Assembly: GCA_026873275.1 (NCBI GenBank)
Contig: JANTUC010000016.1
Location: forward strand, 558,001-622,000
Length of the DNA stretch: 64,000 bases
Origin: Pseudopithomyces maydicus
Lineage: Eukaryota > Ascomycota > Dothideomycetes > Pleosporales > Didymosphaeriaceae
Reading direction: 5' to 3'
This document shows positions 44,800 to 56,347 of this stretch, piece after piece. The notes under the pieces were generated by a model. It saw only the letters and a program-made list of their open reading frames with translations, had not been told where the DNA came from and ran no database searches. The stretch's first letter is position 1, and every line of letters starts with the position of its first letter. The position numbers were made by a program, and so were the translations under genes.

Positions 44800-47581
44800 G
44801 AGACGTGACTGTGGCGGTGTTCACAGTGTGAAAAGGATTCGGAGCATGCACGCTCTGTCGTGATCAGCGAGGCGGCTTTCATCCTGGGCAGCGGTCAAAG
44901 TCTAGACTGTCCATCTGGACGTTGCTCCAAGTTCTAGGCCCTTCGCAATCGTTTAAACGATATCATGTTATTGCGTCGTTATGACAGACATGAACCCAAC
45001 GATCTGTATTCCCAATGTAGATTCGATGGTGACTGCCGTCATATTTTTCTGATCTATTTCCCGGCACACTACATGGCCAGCTTGCTTCCAATTTACGCCG
45101 GGCTATATTTCTGCGCTTGCTTGATTTTTCAATATACTCTGCATAAGAGAGCACAAAGCCAACCCCTACAATCACGGCAGTGTCCCGATTGGAAACGGAT
45201 GTTCACGCCTGACTTGTTGTTGTAAAAGCGTGCGGATTGCGGCCAGTGAAGGATTTCTGCCACCGGTTACTGAATTGGCTTAACCATCTTGCTATCCCAA
45301 ACCATACTACAAGTATAGCGGCCATGCTATAGTTGAACGCTGTCGTGCATCTCGACGAGTCTTATACTGCACCGGTAGATTGCCCGTTGGTGGTGTTTGA
45401 GGTTCACCGGACATGGCTGCATTACCGTGCGAGATCTCTGCATCGCAGGCTCGGGCCAAGCCTCCAAACAAGATACTGAAATTTCGCTTGATACTTTGTC
45501 GTTGACGGTCCTTATCAGCTTCGGACCGGAAAATGGACAACAAATTTCGTATACCGGCGAAGCGAAGGCGTGCGGCAAGCTCCGTGATGCATGCAAGTTG
45601 TGCTCATAGCCGTACGAGCCGTTGCAACTCTGGGCAGCGCAGCACGCGAGCTTGTTTGAACGCCTGAACGAGTACGTCTTCGAAGGTTTCGGCTGGCATG
45701 TGATCGTTCGCAAGCGGATGCCGGTCGTTACAGTCGTGCTCCCAGGCCTCCTTCGGCCCACCACACTCTCTTCCAACACCTCCCACACTAGATAGGAGGA
45801 TATTGCCAAATGTGTCAGGTGCAAAGTACCTGTCGTCTCACTGCATCCTGCTCTTTTCTCACCGCGAGCCCAACGCCCTCCCCGACCCACAATACCAAGC
45901 CCCAACCTTGTGCCTCATCTCTTGCCCACACACCATGCCCGAGCCTACATGCTCCAATATTTCCAAGACACCGAGGTAGGACCATTACACAAGCATTTGT
46001 CAGGAGCAAAACAGCGGCGCTGGCTTGCTTTATCCAGTTCAGCCGCGTGAGCCTAGAACGCGTCTGCTTCCTAAGCTTGCGGTTGGCTAGAGGGCGACAT
46101 GGGTATTTAGACGTGCAGGAGTAATGTCGGTACTTTGGGACTTGCGCCTGGTACAAGTGATGTCAATAATCTAAAGCTCGTGTGGTAGCGAGACGGTGTG
46201 ACAACGTGCGATTGTGGGGTTCATTTACTGAAATGAAGTTTTGTGGGGGAGTATATTGAGACGTGGAAGCTGGGGCGCGTGGTGAGGTAAATGTGGGTAG
46301 CGAGACGCTCGTGAGCTGTGCTGGGATCGCGTGCGCCAGCATGGGTGGTACATACGAGGGGGTAACTGAAATAGGAAATCGACGATGGCGGGTGGTGATC
46401 GTTCTTGGCTGCAATCTGGAGTTGAGATCTACTTATCGAAATAGTCACTGGAATCGGTGTCGCGGTGGTACTACAATGATAATGTGACGTCTTGCATGCA
46501 ATAAATCGGTTTAATATGCTGAAGGCTTCTGCTTGGCCTCTAAATATGGCGTGTACGACTGTATCGCCGAATTCCTAGATCTCTAGAGACTCGAGTGTTT
46601 GGTGTTGAGTTCTGTCCTATTGGCCCCACCCCCGGCAATCACACCTTCTTCCCTCGCGACATCAGATCCATGCCCGCACTAATCCTTACACGCAGTCTCA
46701 TTTGTGGACTGGCTACGAACATACCCAGTCTGCCAATCTAACACACATGCCAGGTACCTCTCCAATGTACCTTCCCCCCGTGGGGCCTTCTCCGAGCCCC
46801 GATCTTTAGCGGTCACTATTGCACAGCGTACAATCCCCCAGGGTGCCTAGAAAGGACCTCCTACACTGCGCCCCAGATGCAACCATATCGCGGTGTATAC
46901 TCGCACGTCGTACAGTCTGATAAGACATCCACGCTGGTGCTCATCGGACATCCTGTGGCTGCGCCACACCCATGCTTGCTCCGCGACAGACCCCATTTCG
47001 CCCCGCCAGACACGGACAATGCTGATGATCATCGAGTCTCGTTTATCGCGCTTCGGATGTATCGCATCAGGTAGTTAATTAGAGTTGTTGTTAGTTTTCG
47101 GAGTCAGCAGTCTGTTAAGTGGGCGGACAACGAGACCCGAAGTCCTGGGCTAAACAGTCTGTCACTGCACATGGATGTGATGCAAGCACGGAGTAATCAA
47201 ATCCACGAGGGCAATGCTGCGATGGTATGCGCCAGTAGGCCATGTAAATTGCTTGGTATATGCCGCGTCTATCTATCTAGACGCTCTTTTTGCTATACCT
47301 GGCCTAGCCCGTTCGCCTGCACTGCTCTACCCAATCGTTACCGAGGACCTGTTCCAACGGTCCAATACATCCTGTTTGCAAATGAAGGTATGAAAGTTTT
47401 TACAAGAATAAGAAAATTGTGTAAGGATAGAAGAAGAGACGGCATCATTAGACCCCTAAAGATATAGCGTTTAAATTGTCGGCACAGCGACTCAAACATG
47501 CATCAAAGCCAACAAGTCCAAGTGCGAAGAGGGAAGGCAGAAGCGATACGCGCTATCGTGTAGCAGTGACTGTTCGATAGT
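44800..47581. other. Gene-free interval
   Basis: About 2.8 kb between the Nudix gene and the 3' end of the reductase gene. ORFs of up to about 190 codons exist on both strands but lack domains, consistent splice sites or sensible composition. No repeats of note. Confidence 0.5.
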
Positions 47582-49546
47582 TTACCACGAGAAGGATTCC
47601 TCGCGGAAGTCGACGTTCCACTGGGTCTCACGCTCACGCACTGCGCGGCGGAGTTCATCAGCGAGAGCACCGGTTCCGCAAGTCGTCACGCATGCTGAGC
47701 CGATGCCTTCCATCATCTCCTGGTCGATGAGCGACTGTACGTTGGGTCGACCAGGGAACATCTGCACACTGGACGAGGGCGAGTGAATCTCTTTGGTGCT
47801 GCGGGGTCTCGTGACGAAGAGAAGGATCTTGAGGATCTCGCGACGACGAGGCATGGACAGGATGTGGGTCATCCATGTGCGGATCCATTCGAGGTGCTCC
47901 GGAGATTGAATGATCCAGACCAGGGTAAGCCGGCGGGTGGCGGTGGTACCGTTGGCGTAAGCAGCAACGATCTCACGAACCTGAGGAACTTGATGTGTGA
48001 TACCGATACCAGCAGCCCAGAGCATGACTGTGCCATACGAGCTGAGATCTTCACCACCTGCGAAGCGACGTTAGCATGTGTTGTGTTGATTACATAGTGC
48101 TTAATGTAGCATAGATTGGATGAGCAGCATGGATCGGCACTTACCATATGGTCCCTCCACATATGCCGAGCAAGAGAACTTGCCAGCAGCTGAGAGGTCA
48201 GCCTTCTTGTAGAGCTTCTCGGTGAAACCAGTGCGCCTGCGAATGATGTAGGACATGCTGGTCTTGCGAGCTTCGAGGATGTCTTGGCGGTTCATCGGGA
48301 GGCCCTTCTCGTCAGCAACCATGTTGGTGATGTTGAGGTCCTCTTCTTCCTCGCTCCAAGCAACCGAGAACGGGTGGTTGGTCCAGAGACCGACGGATGG
48401 CATGTAAAGGTAGGCGTGTTGGCCGGGGCGGAATGTCCAGGGGCGAGCCATGCGAACTGTGACACGGAGCGCATCACCAGGAAGGACCTCGACCTCGGCT
48501 TGAGTACCGCCGTTGCCAACATTGCCCTTGATGAGGCGGAAAAGACGCCAGGCGCGCTATGTTTGTTAGCGACGTAACCATCACCGAGTGAATGAACATA
48601 CCTCCATGACCCAGAGAGCCACAACTCCGTACAACATCCTCTGGTGCTGCATGCCGTCCAAGTGAACCCACACACCGCCAATAGCAACGGCTGCGCCAAC
48701 AATGTGGCCGTGCAAGAAGACTTCGTAGAAGGAGTGACGGACAGGCGATGGGGACTGGATCAGGAGGAACACGAAAGCGACGGTTCCAATGAAGCCGGTC
48801 ATGATGAAAGTGCTACCAGTGATTGATGCCTGAACAGCGGCCCATCCCTCTGCGTTCTGTTAGAGATGAAAGTCACATGATTGCAGGTAACTTACTGGTC
48901 ATGACCTTGGAGGCCATCCAAGCAGCGGTGTGAGCAACGGCTTCGAGGACAACGATCCTTCCGAACCAACGGTGGATGAGGTTCATGGTGTCGAAGGAAA
49001 TGCCGGTGATCTTGATGATGGGGTTGTTACGTCCAGCGAGAAGGAACAGAGGGATCATGTTGATGACGGACATGACACCAGTGCGGTTGCGGAACTCTCC
49101 AGCGGCGGCGGCATAGCTCTGGCTCATGTCGATCTTCCACACGCTCAGTCCGCAGTTGGTAGCGAAGTAGCCGAGGAGCATGAATGACTGAAGGCGGCTG
49201 GGCAGCGTGCCGACATTGATGGCGGTGGAAAGCTTGAACTCGCGGTGGTGACGGGTGCGGAAGAGCGGTGCATCGAGGAAGTGCTTCCGGAAGGTGGCGA
49301 AGAGGGTGTTTGGTGTTGCGAAGTAGCGCTGGCTATCGTTGTTCAGGCAGGCCAGGGTGCGGAGGTACTTTGAGAAGTGGAAGATGACCTGGTAGAGGAA
49401 AAAGGTGCCGACAAAGGCGACCCAGATCCAACCAAGGTAGTGCATCACGTTCAGGTTCTCCAGGGGGCGGTAGGGTCTTCATCGTGACCACCTCCGCTCC
49501 GGCGGGTGAGGGTGTCCATGAGGGCGTTTGCAGCAGGTGAGGCCAT
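47582..49546 (-). CDS. Ferric-reductase-type transmembrane oxidoreductase (frame break in exon 1)
   Basis: Four exons (48896-49546, 48602-48849, 48145-48556, 47582-48057) would encode about 595 residues. The membrane part has the bis-heme His pairs in IHRWFGRIVVLEAVAHTAAW and FLHGHIVGAAVAIGGVWVHL, each 14 residues apart. The FAD-binding segment is FRPGQHAYLYMP..NHPFSVAW, and the NADPH part has YVEGPYG and MLWAAGIGITH. This is the FRE superfamily: electrons pass from NADPH through FAD and two hemes to reduce extracellular ferric or cupric ions. The N-terminus MASPAANALMDTLTRRSGGG is out of frame with LENLNVMHYLGW by one base at the C5 run (49463-49467); one more C restores it. Translation from an internal ATG at 49448 would avoid the break but drop the usual N-terminus. 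Confidence 0.88.
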
Positions 49547-52500
49547 TGCGTGGGAACGGTTTGGACAAAAGATGCTGCGGCGCTAGTCTGTTATGACAGT
49601 TTGACAGCTGGTAGGTACCAGGCTGGCCGGTGGATCTCTTGTGGGTGCTGGTGACTGCCGGCTGTCACAGGGAAAGGATTGGCAAATATGTATAGTGAGC
49701 GGATATCTGCCTTGGCCAGCAACGGACAGATGTGGGTACAGGCAAAGACGGCTTGTTCCAAATAGGCGGGAAGGTCAGGACCAGGGCGTGCGGGCGGTTG
49801 AGTGTTGGTGGGTGGTGACGGGGAGTCTGCAAGGTTCCGATGCACGTTTCCAGCGAGGCTAATGGTGAGTCTGCGGGTTAATCTGGAGGGCAGGCAAGGG
49901 GGCAGCTGGAGTTGCAGGTGACCTGGGTAGTGCGAGGTGTCGGCTGTCCAGGAATCGGCCACCAGGGTTGTGATTGCAGAGCCGGCGGGGAAAGGAGCGT
50001 GAACGCAACAAACGGCGTGGAAGAAGGGAAAGAGCGGCAAAGGAGCGACTTGGGCGAGGCGGGTGTAGAAGTAATAGGGAGGGCTGCTGGCTCAGGGCCA
50101 GAGAAAAAGCGGGCGGCGAGTTTGATTGTCGCGGGCCAGCAGCGCATACCTGCTGGTGAGTGGTCCAGGCAGGGCGCAGGGGGTCGTAGGCGAGCGGAGC
50201 CGTGAGGGCTCGACAGGCTTCCCTAATTCGCAGGTGGCGGACGCTGAAACTTGGGGGCAGCGCCACAGCGGACGGTGCGCTCGATTCCAAACGCCCGCTC
50301 CGAACAAGCTCCTACCCAAATTTCCTCGCTCCACCGTGCCCACACCGTGCTCTCCACCGCACGCCCTCAGCAACGCCGTGCAGGCCCACGATGCGACCCA
50401 CCGCCCCCCCAGCGCAGCCTTTGATGGCCGCCCTGATAGCACCGGACTGCACCTGCTGGCGTCGGTTGGTGTCGCTGGCGCTGCTGCTCGGGGCGCCTTC
50501 CCCACGGAGGGGGCGTCTGCACAGCGCATCTTCCTGGTCTTCCTGGTCTTCCTGGTGCGCCCTCCCGCGATAAGGTTCTGCTCCCATGCAACCCGCCCAC
50601 CTCTACCGCCGTCTACCGCCGTCAGCGTGGGTACTGGACGTTATGACGCCTGGGCGCTGAGCATGGACGTGAAACGGGGTGACGACTCCCTCAATGCGAA
50701 CCGCCCAGAGTGTGTTTTCTTTGGTGGAATCGCCTCCGCTGCGGCTCCGCTACCGACATGCTGCCACGCCAATGTTTGCAGTGCTGCATGCTTGTCTGCT
50801 CTGTGGCATCCAGTGTCCATCGATGCCGATATGGAACCCCACGGGCCACGGGACGACCGGTGGACCTGCTGGCCGCACCCAATGACATAGCCACCGCAGC
50901 AACACCATGCTATCTCGACCGCCATCGAATGCTCTGCTCGCTCATGCCTTGCCGTGAAACAAGCTCCCGCCGTCACCCGCAACCTGCCTGTCCTTGTCGC
51001 ACTAGCCATGCCTTGAGCCGCCGTCTCCACCTTGGTTCGAGAGCTGCTGCCCTCTGCTGGCGACGACATTGACGCTGCCTCCAAACACTGCCCGTTTGCC
51101 AGCCCGTGGCGTCCAAACACCCGTCACCTGCGCCTCTGTCTTGGAGTGTACCCACGCTGCCGCAGACTGATGCTCCCTCGGGCAGCTCGGCTCCCCATAC
51201 GACATGGGAGCTGCCTTGGGGAGTGGATGAAAGCCTGCTGCAGGTTCTAGACCGCCCTTGCAATTACTTGCTCGTGAAGGAGCATTTGGCAACACCACTG
51301 CAACGGGCGCTGCGTACGAAAATCATAATATCGCCCTTAAGCTAGACAGAACAGGGTTGTTTCTCCGCAATTCGCTTCCGACGTGGCACCGTAACCCACC
51401 GTCCAGCTTGTCAATTTCCACCCGCTCCTATTCTCAGATTAACCACGCTACACAGCCGAAATCAACAGTACCAACTTGACAATGGAGCAGAATCCGGGGT
51501 AAGACTGGCCGTTTTATTTTTGTCGCTCTCGCGGTGGCAGTAGTTGCGATCAGCATGATGGTCCGCTCACTGCGCCAACCGGAGCTCACGATGATGAAAG
51601 AACTCCGTAGACGCGTATAGCACCTGGGCCACCCACTGCAAACTGCAACTGAGAGCTTTGTTCGGCTTTACGCCGCGCCTCTGAATCTCACAGCTCCTAA
51701 GAAGAAACAATCCTGCAGCGCATAACAGAGCAGCGATCATACTGGTCGCGCGTTTCAAGCAGATTGACGGCGCCACGCCGAGCCCCACGGTCTTCCAGCT
51801 CTTGGTTTCGAGGCGGCGAGGCCTAATCGCACCATGTTTGTCCGTGACGAAAGCTGCCCGGAGCTGCAGTGACACGCAAACATGCGCTTGTTTTGATGTT
51901 GTTTTCGTCATGGAACGACGAAGGCTGAGCTCCAACCTGCTCCGTATCCTGGTCGATCTAACAAGATCTTCGCGCGGCCACTCCGTTCCGGAAGGGATAG
52001 AGGAAGGTAGGGGTCATTCGGCCAAATCTCCTTTCTTGCGCGCCCCCCTGTCATCATCATCTCATCCAAAATGATGCAATTATCCCTTTTCCTGCGCAGA
52101 TAGTCGCTGTGGAAAGCATCAATGGATTCTGTGTCGCGAGAATATGCGAGATATCGAGGGTGCGCGATGGAAGGGCCAAGGGCACACGCGAGAGACGATG
52201 ACGGCCTTCCGATGCGCGCGGTAGATTGCCGATGGTAGCAAAGAGGAAGGCTATCCGCACGTCACTTGGTAGAGATTGGGTCAATGTTTTCTCCGTGTCG
52301 ATGAATCGAAGAGGTCAAGGGCTACGAATGGATGGGAGTTGTCCGCTTTGCTGCGGCGCGACACGAAATGAGTAAGCAAGCTCCTGATGTCGAATGAGCA
52401 CGCGTCAGATGTCTGGTTGACGCTTCGTGGCCCCAACTGCAGCGCATCGTGCAGTATGTAGGGCGAAAGGCACCGGTTAGCGCCGTCCAGGAACCAAGAA

Positions 52501-52662
52501 TGCGGCTAGCATCCCGTGAAGCGCCGACCGCCGATGTTTACTGCAACTTCTGGTATCAACACTCTCGAAACAGAGCGTTTGCGCAGCCACTCACATCTTC
52601 TCAATGCAGTAATTAACACCCCATACATACATCTCATTTCTCTGCAACATAATTAGCCTGCC
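49547..52662. other. Long non-coding interval between divergent genes
   Basis: 3.1 kb, GC-rich in its left half, between the reductase start and the 931-residue protein. Overlapping ORFs are Arg/Ala/Pro-rich and alternate between strands, which is typical of non-coding GC-rich DNA. I see no gene, tRNA or mobile element. It presumably contains long promoters and leaders. Confidence 0.5.
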
Positions 52663-55458
52663 ATGGCTTCGACCGCCGACGACCTGGCATGGAACACCAC
52701 CCGCTGTAACCGTCTCCTCCGCCCTTTGTCCACCAAGCTCGCGAAGCTGCGAAAAGAACTCGAGCGACCGCAAAGCCCTATCGATGACCAGAGAAGCTCC
52801 GCCGCCGCGTTTGCCATCAAAGCCTCTTCGCGGAAGCCCAAGCCTCGTGGGCTCGAGAAGCGCAAAGACCCAGATTGGATGCCTGATGCCTCAGGCGCGA
52901 ACAAGAAGACATACGGGGGCCGAGGCGCGAAGAAGTCTGTGTCGCGGATAGGAACGAATGGCTTAGGAGAGTCGCGGCCAGGTGCTATTGCTTTCACGCC
53001 CCTGGTTGCGCGCACAATAGGGCGTCTCTCGGATAGCCCACAACTCCAGGTCTCGCCTTCGAGGAAACACTCTAGATACAGAGGCCCCCTGCTCGCCAAA
53101 GCCAACGTACAAGAGCTCAAGACGCAGATGCCTGCAGAGATCGGGAAGCTGGTCAAGGGCATGTCGGAGGCGTACGCAAATCTTCTGCAAGCAACAACTA
53201 CAGGCAATGAGAAGAGGTGGAATGGTACGAGGTCACTGTTTGGCGCTTGTCTCAGGAAACTGCCACAATACATAGAGTTGGAAGAACACTTCGCCGAGCT
53301 GGACAAGGAGGAGGATGACGACGAGGACGACAGAGATGTTTCCCAGGAGATTTACACCTATCTTGAAGACAGCTTCGAAATAACTGCAGGCCAGGGCTGG
53401 CGTCCGTTCAAGCAGGTCGTGCGAGCACATGGAACTCAGCTGCTGTGTGACGCACTTGCGGACCAGATCCTCGGGTTGGAGACTCTGCATTTGCTCGTGG
53501 TGCATTGCTTGAATGCGTCTGCGTGGGACGAGGCGGAGAAATTTTTGGGGGCCTTCCTATCCTGTCTGAAGCCACTGCCTCTGCCTAACAACCTCTACGT
53601 TAATTTATTTGACGAACAGAGGTCACTCTACATGTGGATGGTCAAAGACTTTGTGGCTCGCACCGGCCGATATCGCTTTTTATACGACACGCTGGAATAC
53701 ATGATATCCCAGGAGCTGCTTCCTCTCGAGTGGCTAGCGACGGAGAGCATGCGTCCAGTCTGGGATCGTTTAGTACGCAGTCTCTCTGATGGCGACCAAC
53801 GAAGCTCGGCAAATGCATTCCGCTTTTTGGAGACGGCCATGTGCGCTGGCATCGGCTTACCGGACGAAAGCTTGTTTGAGGCTGGTGAAGGCGAAATCGA
53901 TACATTCGCGCGCCAATTCAAGCCGTCCTCGAGACAAGAATTTCGCGATGCCCTGGATACCACCTTTTCGAGCCTTCTTACCGTGTTTTGCAGCATAGCG
54001 CTTATAAATAAGCATCTCGATGAGCGTGCGGGAGAGCTCACAATGAGAAGGGTGGTGTGGGCTACAGACTCTATATTCGTCAGTCTGCTGAAACGAAATG
54101 ATATCAAAGACGATTTAGCACTGCTCGGTCCGCTCGAGGAGAACATGCCGCAGTTTGCCCAGCGGGCAGTGTGGGCGGTTTTTGCTTCCTTTGTTGTTCA
54201 TCTAGAAGACTGCCGGCAAAGTTCACACCTACTCTCGATCGATGCATCCACAGCAGGCGGCGCTATTACTTGGATTGCATCTCAGTATTCTTCCAAGTAT
54301 ACTAACAGCTCCGAGTTACTTGCTACTTTGCCTGCCTTTGTGTCGGCAGTGGCGCGTGGCACGGGCAGGATATGGAAAGACGATGGTTTCGACCAGATCC
54401 AACGCCTTGTGCAGGACATGCTGACTATCTCTGGAACACGTTTACCACACAAACTCTGGACCATGAAGCGGCTCGCTCTTGAGTCAGCTATGGAATTTGC
54501 ACAGAGCACGAATGAGCCCCAGCATATGGCATTTGCGCAAGAGATCGAGCAATCAATGCGATCAAAGGGCCATGTGGTGATTGCACCAACACCCCAGAAG
54601 AACGACTCGCCATCTGTCGTTGGTGGGTTCAGATGGGAAGAAGGTATCGGGGAGTGGGTGACATGTACACCTTTCACGAAAGGCAGTATCAAGCGCGTAG
54701 AGCGGAGACCTGTGCCTGTACTGCAGCTACTACCCAGCCCAGAGGCATCGGACGATGATGAAGGCAGCAACGGGAAAATCGTAGCGGAAACACCGTCAAA
54801 CAATCTCTCTTCTTGGGAAGCCCTTGCCGACAATGAAGAGGCTGACATTCCTCAATCTTCACCCATCAAGCATTTCAGCCGACGTAGAATGACCTCACTT
54901 GGGAAGCGCCCCCGTCCCGCATCACCCAAGGTCGTTATACCCACCAAGCACACGGCGATGACACCCCCTGATACACCCATTCTCTTCTTCTCTGAGCAAG
55001 ACCTTGAAGATCTCGATGACGACGGACTACGGAGGTCGAAGCGCCCCAGGAAAGAACTTTTCGTCTCGAAAAGCAAGAGAATCTCAGGGCGCTCGCGGTC
55101 CTCGCTTGATGGAGGGCTTCGAGAGCTCAAGCGTAGAACATACGCAGAAGCCCAGCACTTGGATGAATGTTCTACCGAAAGTAGCGATGATGAGACAGGT
55201 TTTGTTCAAAATACTTCATTTTCGTCGAAATCCTCCGTCAGCAAAGAGCCCCCACCAGTGCGACGTGCACATTCTACTTCCTCGCTGGGACGGAGACGGA
55301 ATATGGTCACCCAGGACGCTAGTGATACGGATGTGTCGGGCAAAGTGACTCAATTGCACAGACGGAGAAGCGGCAGGCAAACTATCAAGGGGATGAGAGA
55401 GTGGTGGAAAGTCGACGGAGGTGTTGTCAGTACGGAAGGAAGTGACGATGGGCGGTGA
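52663..55458 (+). CDS. Conserved-looking nuclear-type protein of unknown function
   Basis: A single open exon of 931 codons starting MASTADDLAWNTTRCNRLLRPL. The N-terminal 130 residues are basic and low complexity (KASSRKPKPRGLEKRKDPDW). Residues about 140-640 are helical and globular in composition, with segments such as YLEDSFEITAGQGWRPFKQVVRAHG, LPLPNNLYVNLFDEQRSLYMWMVKDF and LESAMEFAQSTNEPQHMAFAQE, resembling helical-repeat folds. A short motif GFRWEEGIGEWVTCTP (near 655) precedes a disordered C-terminal tail with SP sites, basic clusters (KRPRPASPK, RRSKRPRK) and Ser/Asp runs. The basic clusters suggest nuclear import. I do not recognise the family. Length, composition and codon pattern leave little doubt that it is real. 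Confidence 0.85.
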   Translation: MASTADDLAWNTTRCNRLLRPLSTKLAKLRKELERPQSPIDDQRSSAAAFAIKASSRKPKPRGLEKRKDPDWMPDASGANKKTYGGRGAKKSVSRIGTNGLGESRPGAIAFTPLVARTIGRLSDSPQLQVSPSRKHSRYRGPLLAKANVQELKTQMPAEIGKLVKGMSEAYANLLQATTTGNEKRWNGTRSLFGACLRKLPQYIELEEHFAELDKEEDDDEDDRDVSQEIYTYLEDSFEITAGQGWRPFKQVVRAHGTQLLCDALADQILGLETLHLLVVHCLNASAWDEAEKFLGAFLSCLKPLPLPNNLYVNLFDEQRSLYMWMVKDFVARTGRYRFLYDTLEYMISQELLPLEWLATESMRPVWDRLVRSLSDGDQRSSANAFRFLETAMCAGIGLPDESLFEAGEGEIDTFARQFKPSSRQEFRDALDTTFSSLLTVFCSIALINKHLDERAGELTMRRVVWATDSIFVSLLKRNDIKDDLALLGPLEENMPQFAQRAVWAVFASFVVHLEDCRQSSHLLSIDASTAGGAITWIASQYSSKYTNSSELLATLPAFVSAVARGTGRIWKDDGFDQIQRLVQDMLTISGTRLPHKLWTMKRLALESAMEFAQSTNEPQHMAFAQEIEQSMRSKGHVVIAPTPQKNDSPSVVGGFRWEEGIGEWVTCTPFTKGSIKRVERRPVPVLQLLPSPEASDDDEGSNGKIVAETPSNNLSSWEALADNEEADIPQSSPIKHFSRRRMTSLGKRPRPASPKVVIPTKHTAMTPPDTPILFFSEQDLEDLDDDGLRRSKRPRKELFVSKSKRISGRSRSSLDGGLRELKRRTYAEAQHLDECSTESSDDETGFVQNTSFSSKSSVSKEPPPVRRAHSTSSLGRRRNMVTQDASDTDVSGKVTQLHRRRSGRQTIKGMREWWKVDGGVVSTEGSDDGR

Positions 55459-55702
55459 CGCTGAATGTCACTGTCTTGCATTCCGGCTGGAGGTCTGGTA
55501 CCTCTGTTGCCTGTTGTTGTTTGCGAATGATACCCCTTTTTGTTACACGAATGCATGTTTTGGTTACTATCGAGCCAGTATAGCCGGACATGAACAATGC
55601 TTGCGAAGGAATAATTTGATCTGTGACGTCCCAAACATGCCTGAAAATGCATTCATCGTAATTAAACCCCCCGCCGTTACTCCCACCTCCCATCACTGCG
55701 TC

Positions 55703-56347
55703 TCACCTGAACCCCCCAACCACATGCTTAACACCCTTCCAGCTAAACCCCCTCGTCATCGCCTTCTGCGCCTTGTGCGCCTTCCTCGCCTCCCTCTCAT
55801 TCCACTCCTCCATCTCCTTCTCCTCCTTCCTCTTCCGTTCCTCCTCCCATTCCCTCTCCTTCTCCTTCTCCGTCGTCTTCACCCGATCCATATCCGCCTC
55901 CTCATCCTCCCCTATCGTGTTCAAGCGTCTGAGCAACTCCTCCTCCGTATACACCGTCTCGGGCCTCCCCTTCACCGCCGGATCCGCCTGGTGCATGGAG
56001 TACACGGGCTTCTTCCGTGCAGGCTGCGAGTGCGCGGCCGACGAGGAGAGGTTCGCAAAGTCGTGGACAACAGGGTGCGCGAGGCCGTTGGGCGGGGAAG
56101 CCGGCGGTGTGCCTGGGGGCGTGCGGCGCACGCGGTAGCTTGTTCCGAAGGCGCGGGCGGGTGCTTTTTCTCTTTTGGAGGAGGGGGAAGAGTGTGGTGC
56201 AGGCCCTGGGTGGGATAGTGCGCGGGGGTTTTTGGGACGGGGAGAGCCTTCTGGGGAGGTGGCTGGAGAGGCGCCTTTGGAGTGTTTGAAGGAGCTGGAT
56301 CGGGTGTCCATGTACGGGAACGCCATTTCGAGGATTTTTGTGGCCAT
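55703..56347 (-). CDS. Hypothetical charged protein with C-terminal coiled coil
   Basis: An uninterrupted ORF of 214 codons, MATKILEMAFPYMDTRSSS. The first 120 residues are Pro/Ser/Thr-rich and disordered (RRTPPGTPPASPP). From about residue 140 there is a strongly charged helix with Glu/Lys/Arg repeats (EKEKEREWEEERKRKEEKEM). The end, KAMTRGFSWKGVKHVVGGFR, is amphipathic and basic. No domain is recognised. The non-random layout and the position converging on the 931-residue gene favour a real gene, but low complexity lowers certainty. Confidence 0.65.
   Translation of the reverse strand: MATKILEMAFPYMDTRSSSFKHSKGASPATSPEGSPRPKNPRALSHPGPAPHSSPSSKREKAPARAFGTSYRVRRTPPGTPPASPPNGLAHPVVHDFANLSSSAAHSQPARKKPVYSMHQADPAVKGRPETVYTEEELLRRLNTIGEDEEADMDRVKTTEKEKEREWEEERKRKEEKEMEEWNEREARKAHKAQKAMTRGFSWKGVKHVVGGFR

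Noticed and set aside
45327..45905. 192-codon minus-strand ORF in the 44.8-47.6 kb interval
   Set aside because: Composition and lack of any motif fit random sequence; no partner exons.
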